64,000 bases of DNA from Enchytraeus crypticus. Its lineage: Eukaryota; Annelida; Clitellata; Enchytraeida; Enchytraeidae. The stretch is from contig CAJHZI010000195.1 in NCBI GenBank assembly GCA_905160935.1, positions 179,501 to 243,500 on the forward strand, written 5' to 3'. Positions 25,683-62,725 of this stretch are shown in pieces. Positions within the stretch are counted from its first letter, which is position 1; every line of letters starts with the position of its first letter. Under the pieces are notes generated by a model, which made no database searches, was not told where the DNA came from, and was given only the letters and a program-made list of their open reading frames with translations. The translations under genes and the position numbers were made by a program.

Positions 25683-27094
25683 GAAGCAAGCAGTATAATG
25701 TTAGAAGAAGCGCTTGGACAGCTTGCTCCCTTAAGGAATGCTTGGTAACTCTAGAGTAATTAACATAGAGCATGTAGTAGATAACTACATCTAGGTAGGC
25801 TGCAGCCTGCAACAAATAATAATGTAATTCTAAAAACAATTACAGTGAACATAATATGTTATAAATTTTTATTATTCGTCAATTAATTAATAATATCTCT
25901 CTAAAGCGTAGCATTGGTCCGAAGTATCTATTCATTTTTGGTTGCTATCGGGTTCACAAATGATCACTCAGTGAACTTCAATAAATCTTTAAACAGTTAT
26001 AGTTCAGAAATTAATTTATTAAAAATTGCAAGTAAATTTTATAATTAATAATCATATATTATGGCCAAATTGGAACAAATAATAAGGAAGATACGTGACC
26101 TTCAGCAGGAGAGTTGAGGGTATGTCAGAGAAGATGACGTGTAAACAATGCATTATTAATGTAAATAATGCATTATTAATAATTATATTAATGTAAACAA
26201 TGAATTATTAATAATTATATTAATGTAAACAATGCATTCTCTAACTTTGACTCACTGCAAAGACTTGAGGAGTGAAACCACATGAGAGTTCCATGAATAC
26301 AGAAGATATTTGACTATGACAGTATGAAAGTTTTCTTAGACAGTAGCATCCTCTCAGTGATATATACGCTAACGGGAACTAAATGAAAGTATCTCCGTTA
26401 ATAGAAACTGAATAATAAAATTAAAATGACGTCAGGCTACTAGACTTCAAGTCTTATATGTATGTATGTGTATATATATATATGTATATGTGTATATACA
26501 CTGTATATGTATATGTGTATTTCTGAATTTCTTGGTATGGAGTGCAATGCATGTTCATTTTAAGTTGATTACTAATTAGTTATATAACTAAAGCAAACGT
26601 ACGTAATATTTTATGATTTTGTATATGCTGGTGTTTTAAATTTTATTCGTGAATAGGTTTTAGTGTATTAAGATACTTTTTCCAGCTAATGTGTAGGGGT
26701 ATTTTGAAGTAAGTAATATTAGGCTTAGATTGAATGTCTTGATTGCTACAAACTTTTAACTGCTTTATATGATTTTAATGTGCTATATGTGTTAAGGGCA
26801 CACGTTAGTGCCTTCGTGGCCTTTGTGTCCTTTTTCACTTTATCTCCATGTATTTCTGGTATACGATTTTACCAAAGTGAAATAAACGTGATTCAATTCA
26901 ATTCAAAGCACTTTCTCTTACCATATCGGCGACTAGCTAGATAGAGCAATGCTCTCACTAGGGACCGATTGAATGGTATTGGGCTTGTTTTAATTTTGCA
27001 TCATTGACTATGTTGTAATTTTGCACTTCTATTTCTCTTTTTGTACACTTTGTATGTATGTGACTTCATACTGATGTTTGTTGTCGAAATAAAC

Positions 27095-27148
<54 letters not shown>

Positions 27149-27488
27149 GCAAAACCTATATGTTTTTCCACTTTTTAGACTTTTACAGTAAAGATTAATG
27201 ATTACAAGTTCTATTAAAAGACCTAAACCAACTTTATCACAATGACGACTTCAATTCCCATAAGAATATCAGTGATGAGCGAACCTAATATTAGTAACCG
27301 GCATTTAAACACTAGTAAGAAGTTTCACCTATGTCATGTACTCAAACCGTGTCTCCACTTGTCATAGTTCTACTCTTCCTACCACGATCACAGTATAATT
27401 GTCATAATAGTGCATATTTACACAATCGCAATCTTGTGCAAAGTGTAATATAGTAGAAAAAATTTAGTTTTATAGTATCCCAACTATA

Positions 27489-27553
27489 AGAGGTCTGTTC
27501 ATATCCCGACCCTAGTTAAACTGGGATGTAAGGGAAGATGATGATGATGATGA
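27489..27553 (+). repeat. Family A retroposon, 3' fragment
   Basis: ATCCCGACCCTAGTTAAACT then GGGATGTAAGGGAAG and (ATG)n. Confidence 0.75.
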
Positions 27554-27820
27554 TAGAATGTTCAACCATGGACTTTAAATTCTTTAAGCAAAAAGACTTT
27601 AAACACAAATTTTATATCAAAGATTTTAACGTATCTTTTGCAAAATAGAATGACAAAATCTACAAGCATAAACAATTGGCTAAATATTTTGCAAAGTTCA
27701 GGCCGCACACTAGAAATTAATGGTTAATAAATATTTATAAATTATTACTAATTATTATTGCACAGGTTCAAACAGTTCTTATACAGCCTAGTACTATAAA
27801 AATTGAGACATAATGCACTT

Positions 27821-27910
27821 TTTGACGTTTAATATGGATCTTAGTGCTTTGTCGCCTATTAAGACACGTTCAATCCACGGTTGGTTTATTCTTCAGCAAC
27901 CCAGACACAC
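27821..27910 (-). repeat. Family A retroposon, 5' fragment
   Basis: On the plus strand TATGGATCTTAGTGCTTTGT, CGCCTATTAAGACACGT and a terminal CAACCCAGACACA match the complement of the family A head. Confidence 0.65.
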
Positions 27911-28079
27911 ACACAAGTAATTAAAGTCAAAAATAACATGTAACTTAATTAACTAACAGTAAAGAATTTAAATTTAACTCGTATACTTTACATGTTAGCA
28001 ATGAACTTTCTCTGGAAATCATAAATCGAGTCTGGCAACAACTCAACCGTCAACAGACAATTATTTACCGAAACGTACT

Positions 28080-28310
28080 GTGTCCGCGACCCTGAACTAT
28101 AGACCAACTGCTCTGTTGTAATTCAGACGTGACTAAGCAAGAACTGAGGAAGGCAAAGGGAAGAGACTCGTATGGTATACTTTCCCCAAGCTACCGACCA
28201 CATTAAGACGTTGATACGGCACATATTTTTTATGAAAAGATAATCTTGTTGATTGAAGGAGTGCTTATTTTGCAGCAGGACAAAAGAGAATTAGTAGAAA
28301 TATGTATCTT
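28080..28310 (+). repeat. Family B retroposon
   Basis: Shares TGTGTCCGCGACCCTGAA, AAGAACTGAGGAAGGCAAAG, and GAAGGAGTGCTTATTTTGCA with the copy at 51541-51830. Confidence 0.6.
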
Positions 28311-28540
28311 GGGCAATTCATATATAAACCACTATAAGAGATGGAGAAATGATATAAAATAGCACTGAGACTAATTTCTATACTTCCTCTCCGTCTTCCT
28401 CTTACTCTACGTGTGCTGACTAGTGGCAGGTCCAAGGTATACAGTTCTGCTCAAAGTTTGCGTAGGAGGAATAACTTGGGTTAATGAAGTTGAATAGAAA
28501 AGAGTGTTTTTTTCAGGATAATAATCATAATAACAATAAT

Positions 28541-28703
28541 AATAATGGTTTAACGTTCGTTTCCTCATCCATAGTGATGTCAGGGACGTCCCCACAGCAC
28601 ACATCACTACAGATCAATTGACCCAAATCAATCAATCAATCAATCAATTAATAAGAATTTAACGTCCGGTTCCTCGCCATAAGACAATGTTAGGGACGTC
28701 TCT
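28541..28703 (-). repeat. Two L2-like LINE 3' tails next to the AP4E1 stop
   Basis: 28541-28625 and 28650-28703 both match, on the minus strand, the conserved 3' end of the LINE at 41938-43078 (GACGTCCCTGACATC, GGAAACGGACGTTAAACC). They begin within 40 nt after the AP4E1 stop on the transcribed strand, so they probably form its 3'UTR or downstream flank. Confidence 0.75.
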
Positions 28704-28737
28704 ATTAGTATTTTATTAGTATTTTATCACAGTCCTA

Positions 28738-52950
<24,213 letters not shown>

Positions 52951-53236
52951 TTTGCAGAGTGGTACACCTAACCAGTCAATTAATCAATCATTTAATTAAT
53001 CAGTCATACAGATGACCCTAACTAGCACATTTACTGACAAACATTTTATATAATTAGTGACAATTTGACTGCTTTATGGCATAAACATCTTTTGCAAGTG
53101 CTATGTGACTAAAGTAACTTCAATCAGATTATCAATTAAATGTCTCATATAAACATTTATACTATAAATTAAGTGAGATGTGACCATAACCCACATGGTC
53201 ATATTACAGGAAAGCAACATATATCCTATATACAGA

Positions 53237-53237
<1 letters not shown>

Positions 53238-53333
<96 letters not shown>

Positions 53334-53356
53334 ATATAATATATATACATAATATA

Positions 53357-53398
<42 letters not shown>

Positions 53399-53430
53399 GT
53401 GTGTGTGTGTGTGCGTGTGTGTGTGTGTGA
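53238..53430. repeat. (AT)n and (GT)n microsatellite upstream of AP4E1
   Basis: About 160 nt of TA followed by GT repeats, 290 to 480 bp upstream of the AP4E1 start codon. Confidence 0.95.
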
Positions 53431-53871
53431 AATATATATGCTATATACGTATTAATCAATAACTTAGATTTTTAGTCAGAGCACAGGGATTCTACGACTT
53501 AGTGACATATTCTATTTAAAACTAATAATGACATAAAATTATGTTTAAGGTTCATTTCCTACTTAATAAAGAGACAGAGGGACATCAGAGACAAAATCAG
53601 GTAAAAAATTAAAGAATTACTACGGCTTTTGCTCACTGAAAAGTTCATTATTAGAAATATTTGATATTAATACAGTTTAAATTTTATGCTTATTAACATA
53701 ACATATATATTTTTAATTTCAGGTGAAATTTAAATTCTAAGACAAAATAGACTGAATTAAGAAATTATATTTACTAAGACGTAGGCCTAACTTTTATTTG
53801 TTTACCTTCTAACACGCATAGAGACGCTCATATAACAAACTAGAGTTCTATATCCTTCTATTTAAGGGGAA

Positions 53872-53935
53872 TTAACATAACATAACGGTTATGAGTCAGA
53901 AAGCAAATTAAAAGCTTGTTTAAGACTCATTCAAA
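53872..53935 (-). repeat. LINE/5S-SINE 3' tail fragment
   Basis: On the minus strand: GAGTCTTAAACAAGC, TTTCTGACTCA and CCGTTATGTTATGTT, the tail shared by the LINE at 24441-24513 and the 5S SINE at 59851. Confidence 0.7.
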
Positions 53936-54341
53936 ACACTAATAAATAAAAAAGAAAGGGAGGTTTACGTGCTGGTCGCAACTTATGGTCACAGGAGGAA
54001 AAGGAAAGATGGAAAAGGTAGGCTCTCACCTGCCTATGAAACAGCAAAATCAAATTTTCATTCTACACTATACGACAAGCAGTACACACCTGCAAATCTA
54101 CTGCTGCACGCACGTGCTTGCAGCACACTAAGCACAGTTGTTCGTTTATTTCGTTATTTCCTTAACTTGAGCCTATAGAAGTTTTACCATTTTGCCATTT
54201 GATAGGATATTAAAGTGTTATAATGAATAGAATGATAATGTTTTAATGAATCATAATAAACAGTTAAATATATTTTTAGTGGGTTTATCGTCAAGGTCAG
54301 ACCGTTCAGACGATTGTAGCAATGATGGGACCAATACAGTT

Positions 54342-54510
54342 TTACCAAGATAAAGACCAAGACAGTGGTCCGCAAGACCAAGACAGTGACCAGGAAGACC
54401 AAGACTAAGACACTGACCCGCAAGACCAAGACCATGACTACGACACTGACACGCAAGACCAAGACCAAGACAGTGGCTCGAAAAACCAAAACCAAGACAG
54501 CTAGTAAGCC
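54342..54510. repeat. 18-bp family minisatellite
   Basis: Units built from AAGACCAAGACAGTGACC with CGCAAGACC and AAGACC variants. The Thr/Lys-rich open frame across it has no other gene features and is not called. Confidence 0.85.
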
Positions 54511-54759
54511 TAAACTACTGTCTCGAGACTGTCATAATGCAAGACATGTTTTGGGCTCATCCCATCACTGGACTATAGTATATATGGCTTCTTTTCAAGA
54601 TGTCGAACACAAATATATTCTAGCTATGGTCGAACCCGACCATCGCTGTGGTTTACCAACTGAGCAACCAATCAAAGCAAAAGTCAGACTATACCGAGTA
54701 ATTGTCCAGTTCTCAATGATAAATACATGCCAAGTTTACTCATATATCTAAATATATTG

Positions 54760-56440
54760 AGTGCAGCATGAATACTCTTGCACGAAAGACATGCCATTGT
54801 TCCACGGTCACATCCCACACAGGTCTGCTTTAATCTAAAAAAGATTTATTGGTATGCGGCTTTTGTTTAATTAACCATGCACAGATAAGATAATTTTAAC
54901 AAAGAAATTTTCAACCGCAGTTAAGGCAGTACAAAATCATTTTCCTGGAAAATATTGTATTTCTTTAACAGTTTGTTGCCAAAATATACCAACAAACATT
55001 AGCAATATCTGTAAGCCATGTGCTACTTTAAAGTTGGTTCAGAAACTTTAGCATTTTGAAAAGCAAAAAAAACAATATTAATAAAACACCAACAGCATCA
55101 TCGTCATCTTCCCTTGGATCTCAGTTTATTGCTAGGGTCGTATTTTAGAAAATTTTGTCTCAATTTCTGAAGCCTAGGAGCTCATTAACCGAATGCTGTA
55201 TCTGAACTTGGTTTGGATCTTATAATACTATAGTTCTTAGTACGTTGTCACCTTTTACGACACGTGCAGTCTATCGTACACCAGCAGAAATATTTTATTC
55301 ATCACTAGACATGTACAATAGTATCATAAATTATCATTCATAGTATTCATACCATCATTTGAATAAATCGAAATAGCCCATAAATCAAATATTAATAAAC
55401 AAATAGGCCTATTCTAATTAAGATACTAAAAAGCGGTAAGTGTATAAAGTGTGCAATCATTTTATACATCATGTTATGTGAAAGTGACATATACTTTGTT
55501 TGCAATATCATGTGGCATGCCATAGATATATAACATTAGGCCTTGTTAACAGTTTCCTCATGCTCTAAGTGTGAGGGCCCATCACTTAATGCCCGAGTCC
55601 TAATCTGAGACATGTAGAAACGGATAAAGAAAATAGCAAAATTATGTTTGAAAAATTTAGACTGACTGACTGACTAGATTTAGGAATCAGATTCAGGATT
55701 CAAGACTTCCAAGTCAGTAACTGAGAAATATTCTATTGGAATTGCATTTCTAATTTCTATAATGATAAGTAGTTGTTTGCAAAAGTCACAAACTACAAAA
55801 GAAACTCAATTGCTATATTTTTTTGTTTTTGTATTCGTTGTTTTAAACCCAAAACACCGTTTAAAAGACATTTGTTTTAAAACAAGCTCACATCTCTAGT
55901 GGCGACTACGCGGAATATTATGAATTTCAACCAAATGAATTACAGTAAAGGTTTGCAGTTGTACACGACAGTGCAGGATTGCAAAAACAATAGCTAGCTT
56001 CGCTTACAGCCAACAACATAGTCATTTAAACGCTTGAAACTTGCCACTTCAAATGGCTGCGCATATGTATGATATGAAAGAGATTAGGTATCTGACCCAA
56101 TATCAGCATGGGCAGAGTTCAAATCCAGGAGTGGCCCTTCAGGTTATTCTTTCGAGAAATACTACGAATGGATATGGTTTGCCTCTTTCGTTTTAATTGC
56201 AAAATACGAAAGATGTAGGTCTAGATGAAAAAGCCACATGAAGTTTAATGTGATGGATTGATAAAGTGCAATAAATAAGATATTTTAGAAAAACATCACG
56301 TTATCATATTAAATTAGATAACTTCAATACAAGCATCTTACTTATAGGCCTATTGAAACGATTCCATTTTCACAAATATCATAATTAAGCTGCACTGCAG
56401 TGCCATGTGCATGGAATGGAGCCGTTGGGCTAATTTCTTA
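54760..56440. other. Gene-free stretch
   Basis: Contains a family A copy (55096-55275) and a weak tRNA-like SINE near 56075-56200 (AGAGTTCAAATCCAGGAGTG). Otherwise no feature is recognised. Confidence 0.5.
55096..55275 (-). repeat. Family A retroposon
   Basis: CATCTTCCCTTGGATCTCAG, GAAGCCTAGGAGCTCATTAA, TTACGACACGTGCAGTC match the complement of family A; one internal deletion. Confidence 0.75.
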
Positions 56441-56444
56441 GCTT

Positions 56445-56575
56445 AGGCATCAGGCAATTTTATTTACTAACTGCGGATCAGTAGGTGTGGTGTTCAAATC
56501 CTGGTCTCGCCCGTCACTGACATCACTTCCGAGTGAGGAAACTGACGTTAACCTTAGCTTTACCAACTAAATAGA
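56445..56575 (+). repeat. tRNA-derived SINE (family T)
   Basis: GCGGATCAGTAGGTGTGGTG, TTCAAATCCTGGTCTCGCCC, then GAGGAAACTGACGTTAACCT and TAGCTTTACCA. Confidence 0.8.
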
Positions 56576-56811
56576 ATAATTTTCATTTAATAAGTTCTCT
56601 TTAAAATGTACATCACTACTTTTTCACCGCACTACTTTATCAACTCGCTGCATAGTTATATTAAATTCTACTCCCATTCTGTGCATTGATGCCGGATTTA
56701 AATTTCAGATTAGTTAATCGTCCTGTTTCGTAAACAGTGAACGTTCACCAAATTTATGTGTTTATTTAATTCTTATCATAAATGTTAATGAACTTTCTCT
56801 CTCTCTCTCTC

Positions 56812-56945
56812 TCTCTCAGTGCACTGCCTACTGGCTGGTACGTCCATGGCATATAACGCCTCCACTCATCTCTGTCTTCTGTTTTCCTCTTCATATTAAC
56901 ATAAAAGTGGATTTTTAAATCATCCATCCATTATTCTTACCATTA
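56812..56945 (-). repeat. LINE C-terminal fragment (family D)
   Basis: Preceded by (CT)n. AGTGCACTGCCTACTGGCTG and CTCCACTCATCTCTGTCTTC are the complement of 37040-37125. Confidence 0.65.
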
Positions 56946-57132
56946 TTCTTGGGGGAATCTGCTTATGACGAGATGGTGCTCTATGATTTACCAGCTTTTA
57001 TAAATCTGACTCAATATTTCCAGCCATTTTTAATATAGGCTACTATACAACATAGTGATCATTTATAAAGTATTCACCAATTTAAAAATCAATCACAATG
57101 CAGTATAATTGTTCTAATTATGACATAGCCTT

Positions 57133-57139
57133 ATATATG

Positions 57140-57187
<48 letters not shown>
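57133..57187. repeat. (AT)n microsatellite
   Basis: About 50 nt of TA repeats. Confidence 0.95.
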
Positions 57188-57188
<1 letters not shown>

Positions 57189-57838
57189 CCTTATAGCTTT
57201 ATATATTATAGCATATAGGTAAAAGTAAAATAATAATAATATTAATAATAATTTATAGTCTCTATAAATGCTAGGCATTTTAAAATCTGAGCTAATAAAT
57301 TAAAATATTAAAATTCTATTAATTTACAAATACTAATAATTATTGTTCATAATAATATTAAAAGGAAGGGACGAAAATTTCACACTGACTGAAAAAAGGA
57401 CAATTAACATAGCCCTCTAATATAGGCAATAGGCTAATAAATCGAGTTTAGTTTAATATTATAAAATACGACAATAATAAGCAAGCTATGACAATAATTG
57501 ACAATAATAAGCTATATGACATTTGTACACATGATTATTTAATTCATATAGATAAAATTTTACTCTACACTATTAATGATATAATGATATTCGTACTGGT
57601 GAAATGTTACAGTATATTAATGTATACATAATTTAGCCATTATATTACATCAGGTTTAATCAATTGAAATATACCACACACAGCGAGAAAGCAGTCAGAC
57701 AGGCAACGAATAAAATGAATCTAATTGAAACACCGCAGTGAGAATTCTTGCAATAGTTTCAGGCAATAAACATAATCATATAGCAGGATGATAGACTGGA
57801 ACTGGGCAGATGGCACAGCCATTAACGGTAGCAGTTAG

Positions 57839-58015
57839 CAGTGGTTAAAATGGCAGGGACGAAGGGGAACTCAGTTCCCCTAGCCATCATTTTTTCTCAA
57901 GTGCATTTCCCTGTAAGATACCCGTATTAGATACTAGGAGATCTGTAAATACATTACAGGGGGCTCCGAAAAATTCTGACCGTTCCCCAGTACTCAACTC
58001 CCACTTTAACCACTG
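57839..58015. mobile_element. Short TIR element (possible MITE)
   Basis: 177 bp bounded by CAGTGGTTAAAATGG and CCACTTTAACCACTG, inverted repeats with one mismatch. The CAG...CTG ends suggest hAT. No clear 8-bp duplication: flanks are GCAGTTAG and TTCGTACT. Confidence 0.55.
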
Positions 58016-58226
58016 TTCGTACTGCATTACCTGCATTTCCTCTCAAAGAAACTCCATCAGATTAGATTGCAGCTCTGAATAAATTGAAATAATTTAAGCC
58101 TAAACTAACTCTCTTAAAAAGTAATAAGTCGAAGTTGAAGGACTATTACCTTCTCATTACCGTAATCTAGTTTGGATTTATATTGAGCTTATATTGAGGC
58201 AATAGTTCTTATTGAGGCAATACTTC

Positions 58227-58508
58227 TCCCGCGTTGTGTCCCGGTTGCTTGAAGAATTGACCAACCGGTGACTGCACGTGTCGTAGAAGGCGACTAAAGC
58301 ACTAAGATCCATACCAACGTCAGAAAGGGCTTTCGGTTGGTGAGCGCCTAGGCTCCAGAAATTGCTACAAAAATTTAAACGAATGGAAAAGTCTCAAATA
58401 GGAGATTGGCTGGTGGTGTGGTGTAATAGAGAGAGGATTTGAGACACTCTATTCGTACCCCGACCCTAGTTAAACTGGGATTCAAGGGAGGATGATGATG
58501 ACGACGAT
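58227..58508 (+). repeat. Family A retroposon, near full length
   Basis: Plus-strand reference copy: CGCGTTGTGTCCCGGTTGCT, GTGACTGCACGTGTCGTAGA, CCAACGTCAGAAAGGGCTTT, GGTTGGTGAGCGCCTAGGCT, CCCCGACCCTAGTTAAACTG, then GATGATGATGACGACGATG. Confidence 0.88.
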
Positions 58509-58822
58509 GATAGAGGCAATAGTCTCTGTCCATGCATTGAAGATAATCTCTTAAATTAATGGATGATCCTAACTAGTTTATTTATAGTGAAAGCTTAAAA
58601 CAGCTAATAATCATTTGCAAACATTTCCCAATTACTCTTTATTTATTATAATATATTACTTTATAATGCGAACATATTGATAGCATCATACCATAATTAG
58701 ACCATTTATAATAAATGATACTAACACACATTCATTAGCACACTTTACAACTACATTCAGAACAAGAACGTACACTGTCGATGGCCGTATGACAATAGCG
58801 AGCTATGACACTCAAGTTACAG

Positions 58823-61800
58823 TCACGTCATTAGACTGTCATAGTAAGCCATGACTGCGTCATCCAACTCGGCGTACTCTGTGACGTAGCGACGACACTC
58901 CTCCATGTTGCTACAACGAGTGATCTCGCTAAACTGCTGAGCTCGGCTTTCCATCACCTCCCTCACTGGGTCATCTCTCGACTCCAGTGCCTTCAGCTTG
59001 GCGACTAGAGCAGAAAACAAACAGCTTATCGACTATGTCACAGAAAGAAAGCTCAACTATATATATATAATATATGTAAATTATTATTAATATATTGACT
59101 GATGATATGGTGTGGTACAGGGAGGACTGGGGAAAGTCTATTCGCATCCCGACCCTGGTTAAACTGGGATTTAAGGGAAGATGATGATGATGATATTATT
59201 ATTACATACTATAAATTATATAAGAGAAATAAACAGCTGATCAGCCATATTGTAATATGGTATAAAATCCGGATTGTTTGAAGAATAGACCAAACTGTGA
59301 CTGAAAGTGTCGTAGAAGGCGACTAAAGCATTAAGATCCAAACCAACGTCGGAAAGGGCATTTGGTTGATGGGCGCCTAGGCTCCAGAGATTGCTACTAA
59401 ATTAAATTTTATAAAACGAATGGAAGAGATTATAGGGGATTGACTGATAATAATAATAATAATAATAATAATATAATAACACGCATTATAGCGAAATGAT
59501 CAACTATGTTGATATCTATCACTTTTAATACCACATGTTTAAACCGTTAGGCAATTTATTCCATTTTCCGTATAACCAGTCCAGAGAATGTCCGAGATTT
59601 TACTCTCAGATCAGCGCGGCTGAGATTCGAACCCACGAGAGTTCGATTCATCTCAGGATCAGTCATTTAAAACTTCATGACGTTATCTACACCCTGAACC
59701 ATTGCACTATTGAGACATTCTATCGTTATCTTATATCGTTATATATTATTATTTATAATTATTATTATTATATCGTTATGATGATATGATATAAGACAGA
59801 GAGGAGTGGAGAAGATCTATTCGTATCCAAATCCTAGTTAAACTGGGATTAAACATAACATAACATAACGGCACACTGGGTCAGGAAGCACAGATGCTTG
59901 TTTAAGACCCATTTCCTCCTTCCTCTCCATGGTTATTAGTAATCGTTGCCTTTGATGGCGCATCAATTGCAGCCGGCGCGGATTTAAGAATAACCTTCCA
60001 ACACCTTGGAATTTTTTCCTTCCTAAGCTTTTACCAACACTCGGTCTTCCAAGGTGGTCACCCACAAAGTACTAACCGAGGTCGATGCAGCTTAACTTCG
60101 ATAATTGACGCGCAACTAAACCAAGTGCGCTAATCCCGCCGTCTAAAATCTAGGATTAATTAATCCTAGATTAACTGGGATGATGATGATGATGATTAAA
60201 GATAAAACATTAAGTGGGCATAATACAATAGGACAGTAAGGATAATAAGCCTCCAAGGGCTCAATAAATCCAGCCTTGTAGACTGTGTCGAGTAGAACAT
60301 GATCTTACTAATTGAATGATGAACCGGACATCCGCTTCTACAATACATTTTCTTGAAATCTACGATCATATCCTTCATATCATCATCTGTCACGGTTCCT
60401 TTGATAGACAGCTGCGAGGCAAACAGGTACAGACATGCTAAACCAGATAAGAATTGTTAAACAAAGAATCATGCAGAGAATCATAAAAAGAGGTAATTGT
60501 GAAAAGAGGTAATCATACAAAGAGGTAGTCATACATAGAGGTAGTCATGCAAAGACGTAGTCATACAAAGAGGGAGTCATACATAGAGGTAGTCATGCAG
60601 AGAGGTAGTCATACATAGAGGTAGTCATACATAGAGGTAGTCATGCAAAGAGGTAGTCATATAAAGAGGTAATCATACAAAGAGGTAATCATACAAAGAG
60701 GTAATCATACAAAGAGGTAATCATACAAAGAAGTACACCATACAGAGAGGTAACCATACAGAGAGGTAATCAAACAAAGAGGTAATCATACAAAGAGGTA
60801 GTCATACAAAGAGGTAATCATACAAAGAGGTAGTCATGCAAAGAGGTAGTCATGCAAAGAGGTAGTCATGCAGAGAGGTAGTCATACATAGAGGTAGTCA
60901 TGCAAAGAGGTAGTCATGCAAAGAGGTAACCATACAAAGAGATACTCACTCATACAAAGAGATAATCATACAAAGAGGTAACCATACAAAGAGGTAGTCA
61001 TACAAAGAGGTAATCATACAAAGAGGTAATCATACAAAGCGGTAATCATACAAAGCGGTAATCATACAAAGAGGTAACCATACAAAGAGGTAACCATACA
61101 AAGAGGTAGTCATACAAAGAGGTAGTCATACAAAGGGGTAGTCATACAAAGAGGTATCATACAAAGAGGTATTCATACAAATGGAAACTCACTCATACAA
61201 AGAGATAATCATACAAAGAGGTTATCATACAAAGAGGTAGTCATACAAAGTGGTAATCATACAACGAGGTAACCATACAAAGAGGTAATCATACAAAGAG
61301 GTAATCATACAAAGAGGTAACCAAACAAAGAGGTAGTAATACAAAGAGGTAACTATACAAAGAGGTAATCATACAAAGCAGTAACCATACATAGGGGTAA
61401 CCATACAAAGAGGTAATCATACAACGAACAATCTTATAAAAAATAAATCATAGTAAAAAATGTACCTAAAATCTTGTAGTAAAAATCTAATCGTAGAAGG
61501 AATTACATGAAAAAAGAATCATACTACAAAGAGAGAATTATTCCAAAAGAAGGCCGAGTAGAGATTCATATAAAAAAGGAAAAAACAGATACAAGATTAT
61601 AATAAGACAGAATCTTTGAAAGAGAAACTCACCAGAGCATATTATCATATAATAGAAAGAAGAATGAGAAAAATTAAATAAAAGGAGAGAATCATATTGG
61701 TATAATAGCTTCGTTAATAAACGATAGTGTTTTGGCCTTGTGATGCTTATTATTTGAGTACTTCATTGTATATTGCTTGTTTCACTGTAATTTCTGTAAC

Positions 61801-62372
61801 TTTAGTACAAAAAATAAAGTCCAGCAACCCATGTTGCATCCGGGTTGTTGAAGAATGAACCAGCCGTAGACTTTATGTGTTGTAAAAGGCGACAAAGAAC
61901 TAAGATGCAAATCAACGTCAGAAAGAGCACTCAGTTGAAGAGATCCTAGGCTCCAAAAATTCCTACATTTTCTGATTACGACCCTATTTAAACTTGGATT
62001 CAAGAGAAGATGATGATGATGCCGTTGTTTAGAGATGCTTTTTCATGGTATACTCTCTTACACATTAATGCTTAATAGAGTTCGTCATACCAATGCATCT
62101 CTATGAAAGAATCGTGCAGAGATAATCATGAAAGAGTACAGCATAATTCAAGAGTACAACTAGCCAACGCTGAACAATGAAACTTTTATCTTTAAAAACC
62201 TTAACAACGTCATTATGAAAGTAAAGAAAAACTTAGCCTCTCTCTTTTCTCTCTCTTAGTGCACTGCCTACTGGCAGGTCCATGGCATATAATGCCTCTG
62301 CTCTTCTCTGTCTTCCGCTTTCCACTTCATGTCCACATATGAGTGGATATGTAAATCGTCTAACATTCCTAA

Positions 62373-62408
<36 letters not shown>

Positions 62409-62530
62409 AATCATTCCTTGAAAAATACAAAGTAAAAATCCCTATTGAACTACTGACATACCAAATGATTGAGAGCTTCTGTCTGCACCTGAAGCATCGT
62501 CTCTGGATTATACTGAAACGTGACATACAG

Positions 62531-62588
<58 letters not shown>

Positions 62589-62625
62589 ATATATATATAT
62601 ATATAGATATATATACATATACATG

Positions 62626-62667
<42 letters not shown>

Positions 62668-62668
62668 C

Positions 62669-62725
<57 letters not shown>

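Larger units (their letters stand above)
25690..28080. other. Gene-free stretch with retroposon tails
   Basis: Three copies of a ~33-bp unit (TAATGTAAACAATG-based) lie at 26139-26235. Sequence ending GAAATAAACGTGATTCAATT near 26880-26900, and GTCGAAATAAACATATG near 27083 followed by (CT)n (27100-27142), both look like LINE 3' ends. No gene is supported. Confidence 0.5.

Noticed and set aside
54365-54751. Thr/Lys-rich frame of 128 codons
   Set aside because: Its repetitive part is an 18-bp minisatellite and the rest has no splice or homology support.
60000-60120. Functional 5S rRNA gene
   Set aside because: The 5' third does not match 5S and the element has a SINE body, tail and target duplication.
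60412-60436. Longer form of the third exon of the unrecognised gene starting after TTTAG
   Set aside because: It would need phase 1 from the preceding exon, which contains a stop in that frame.
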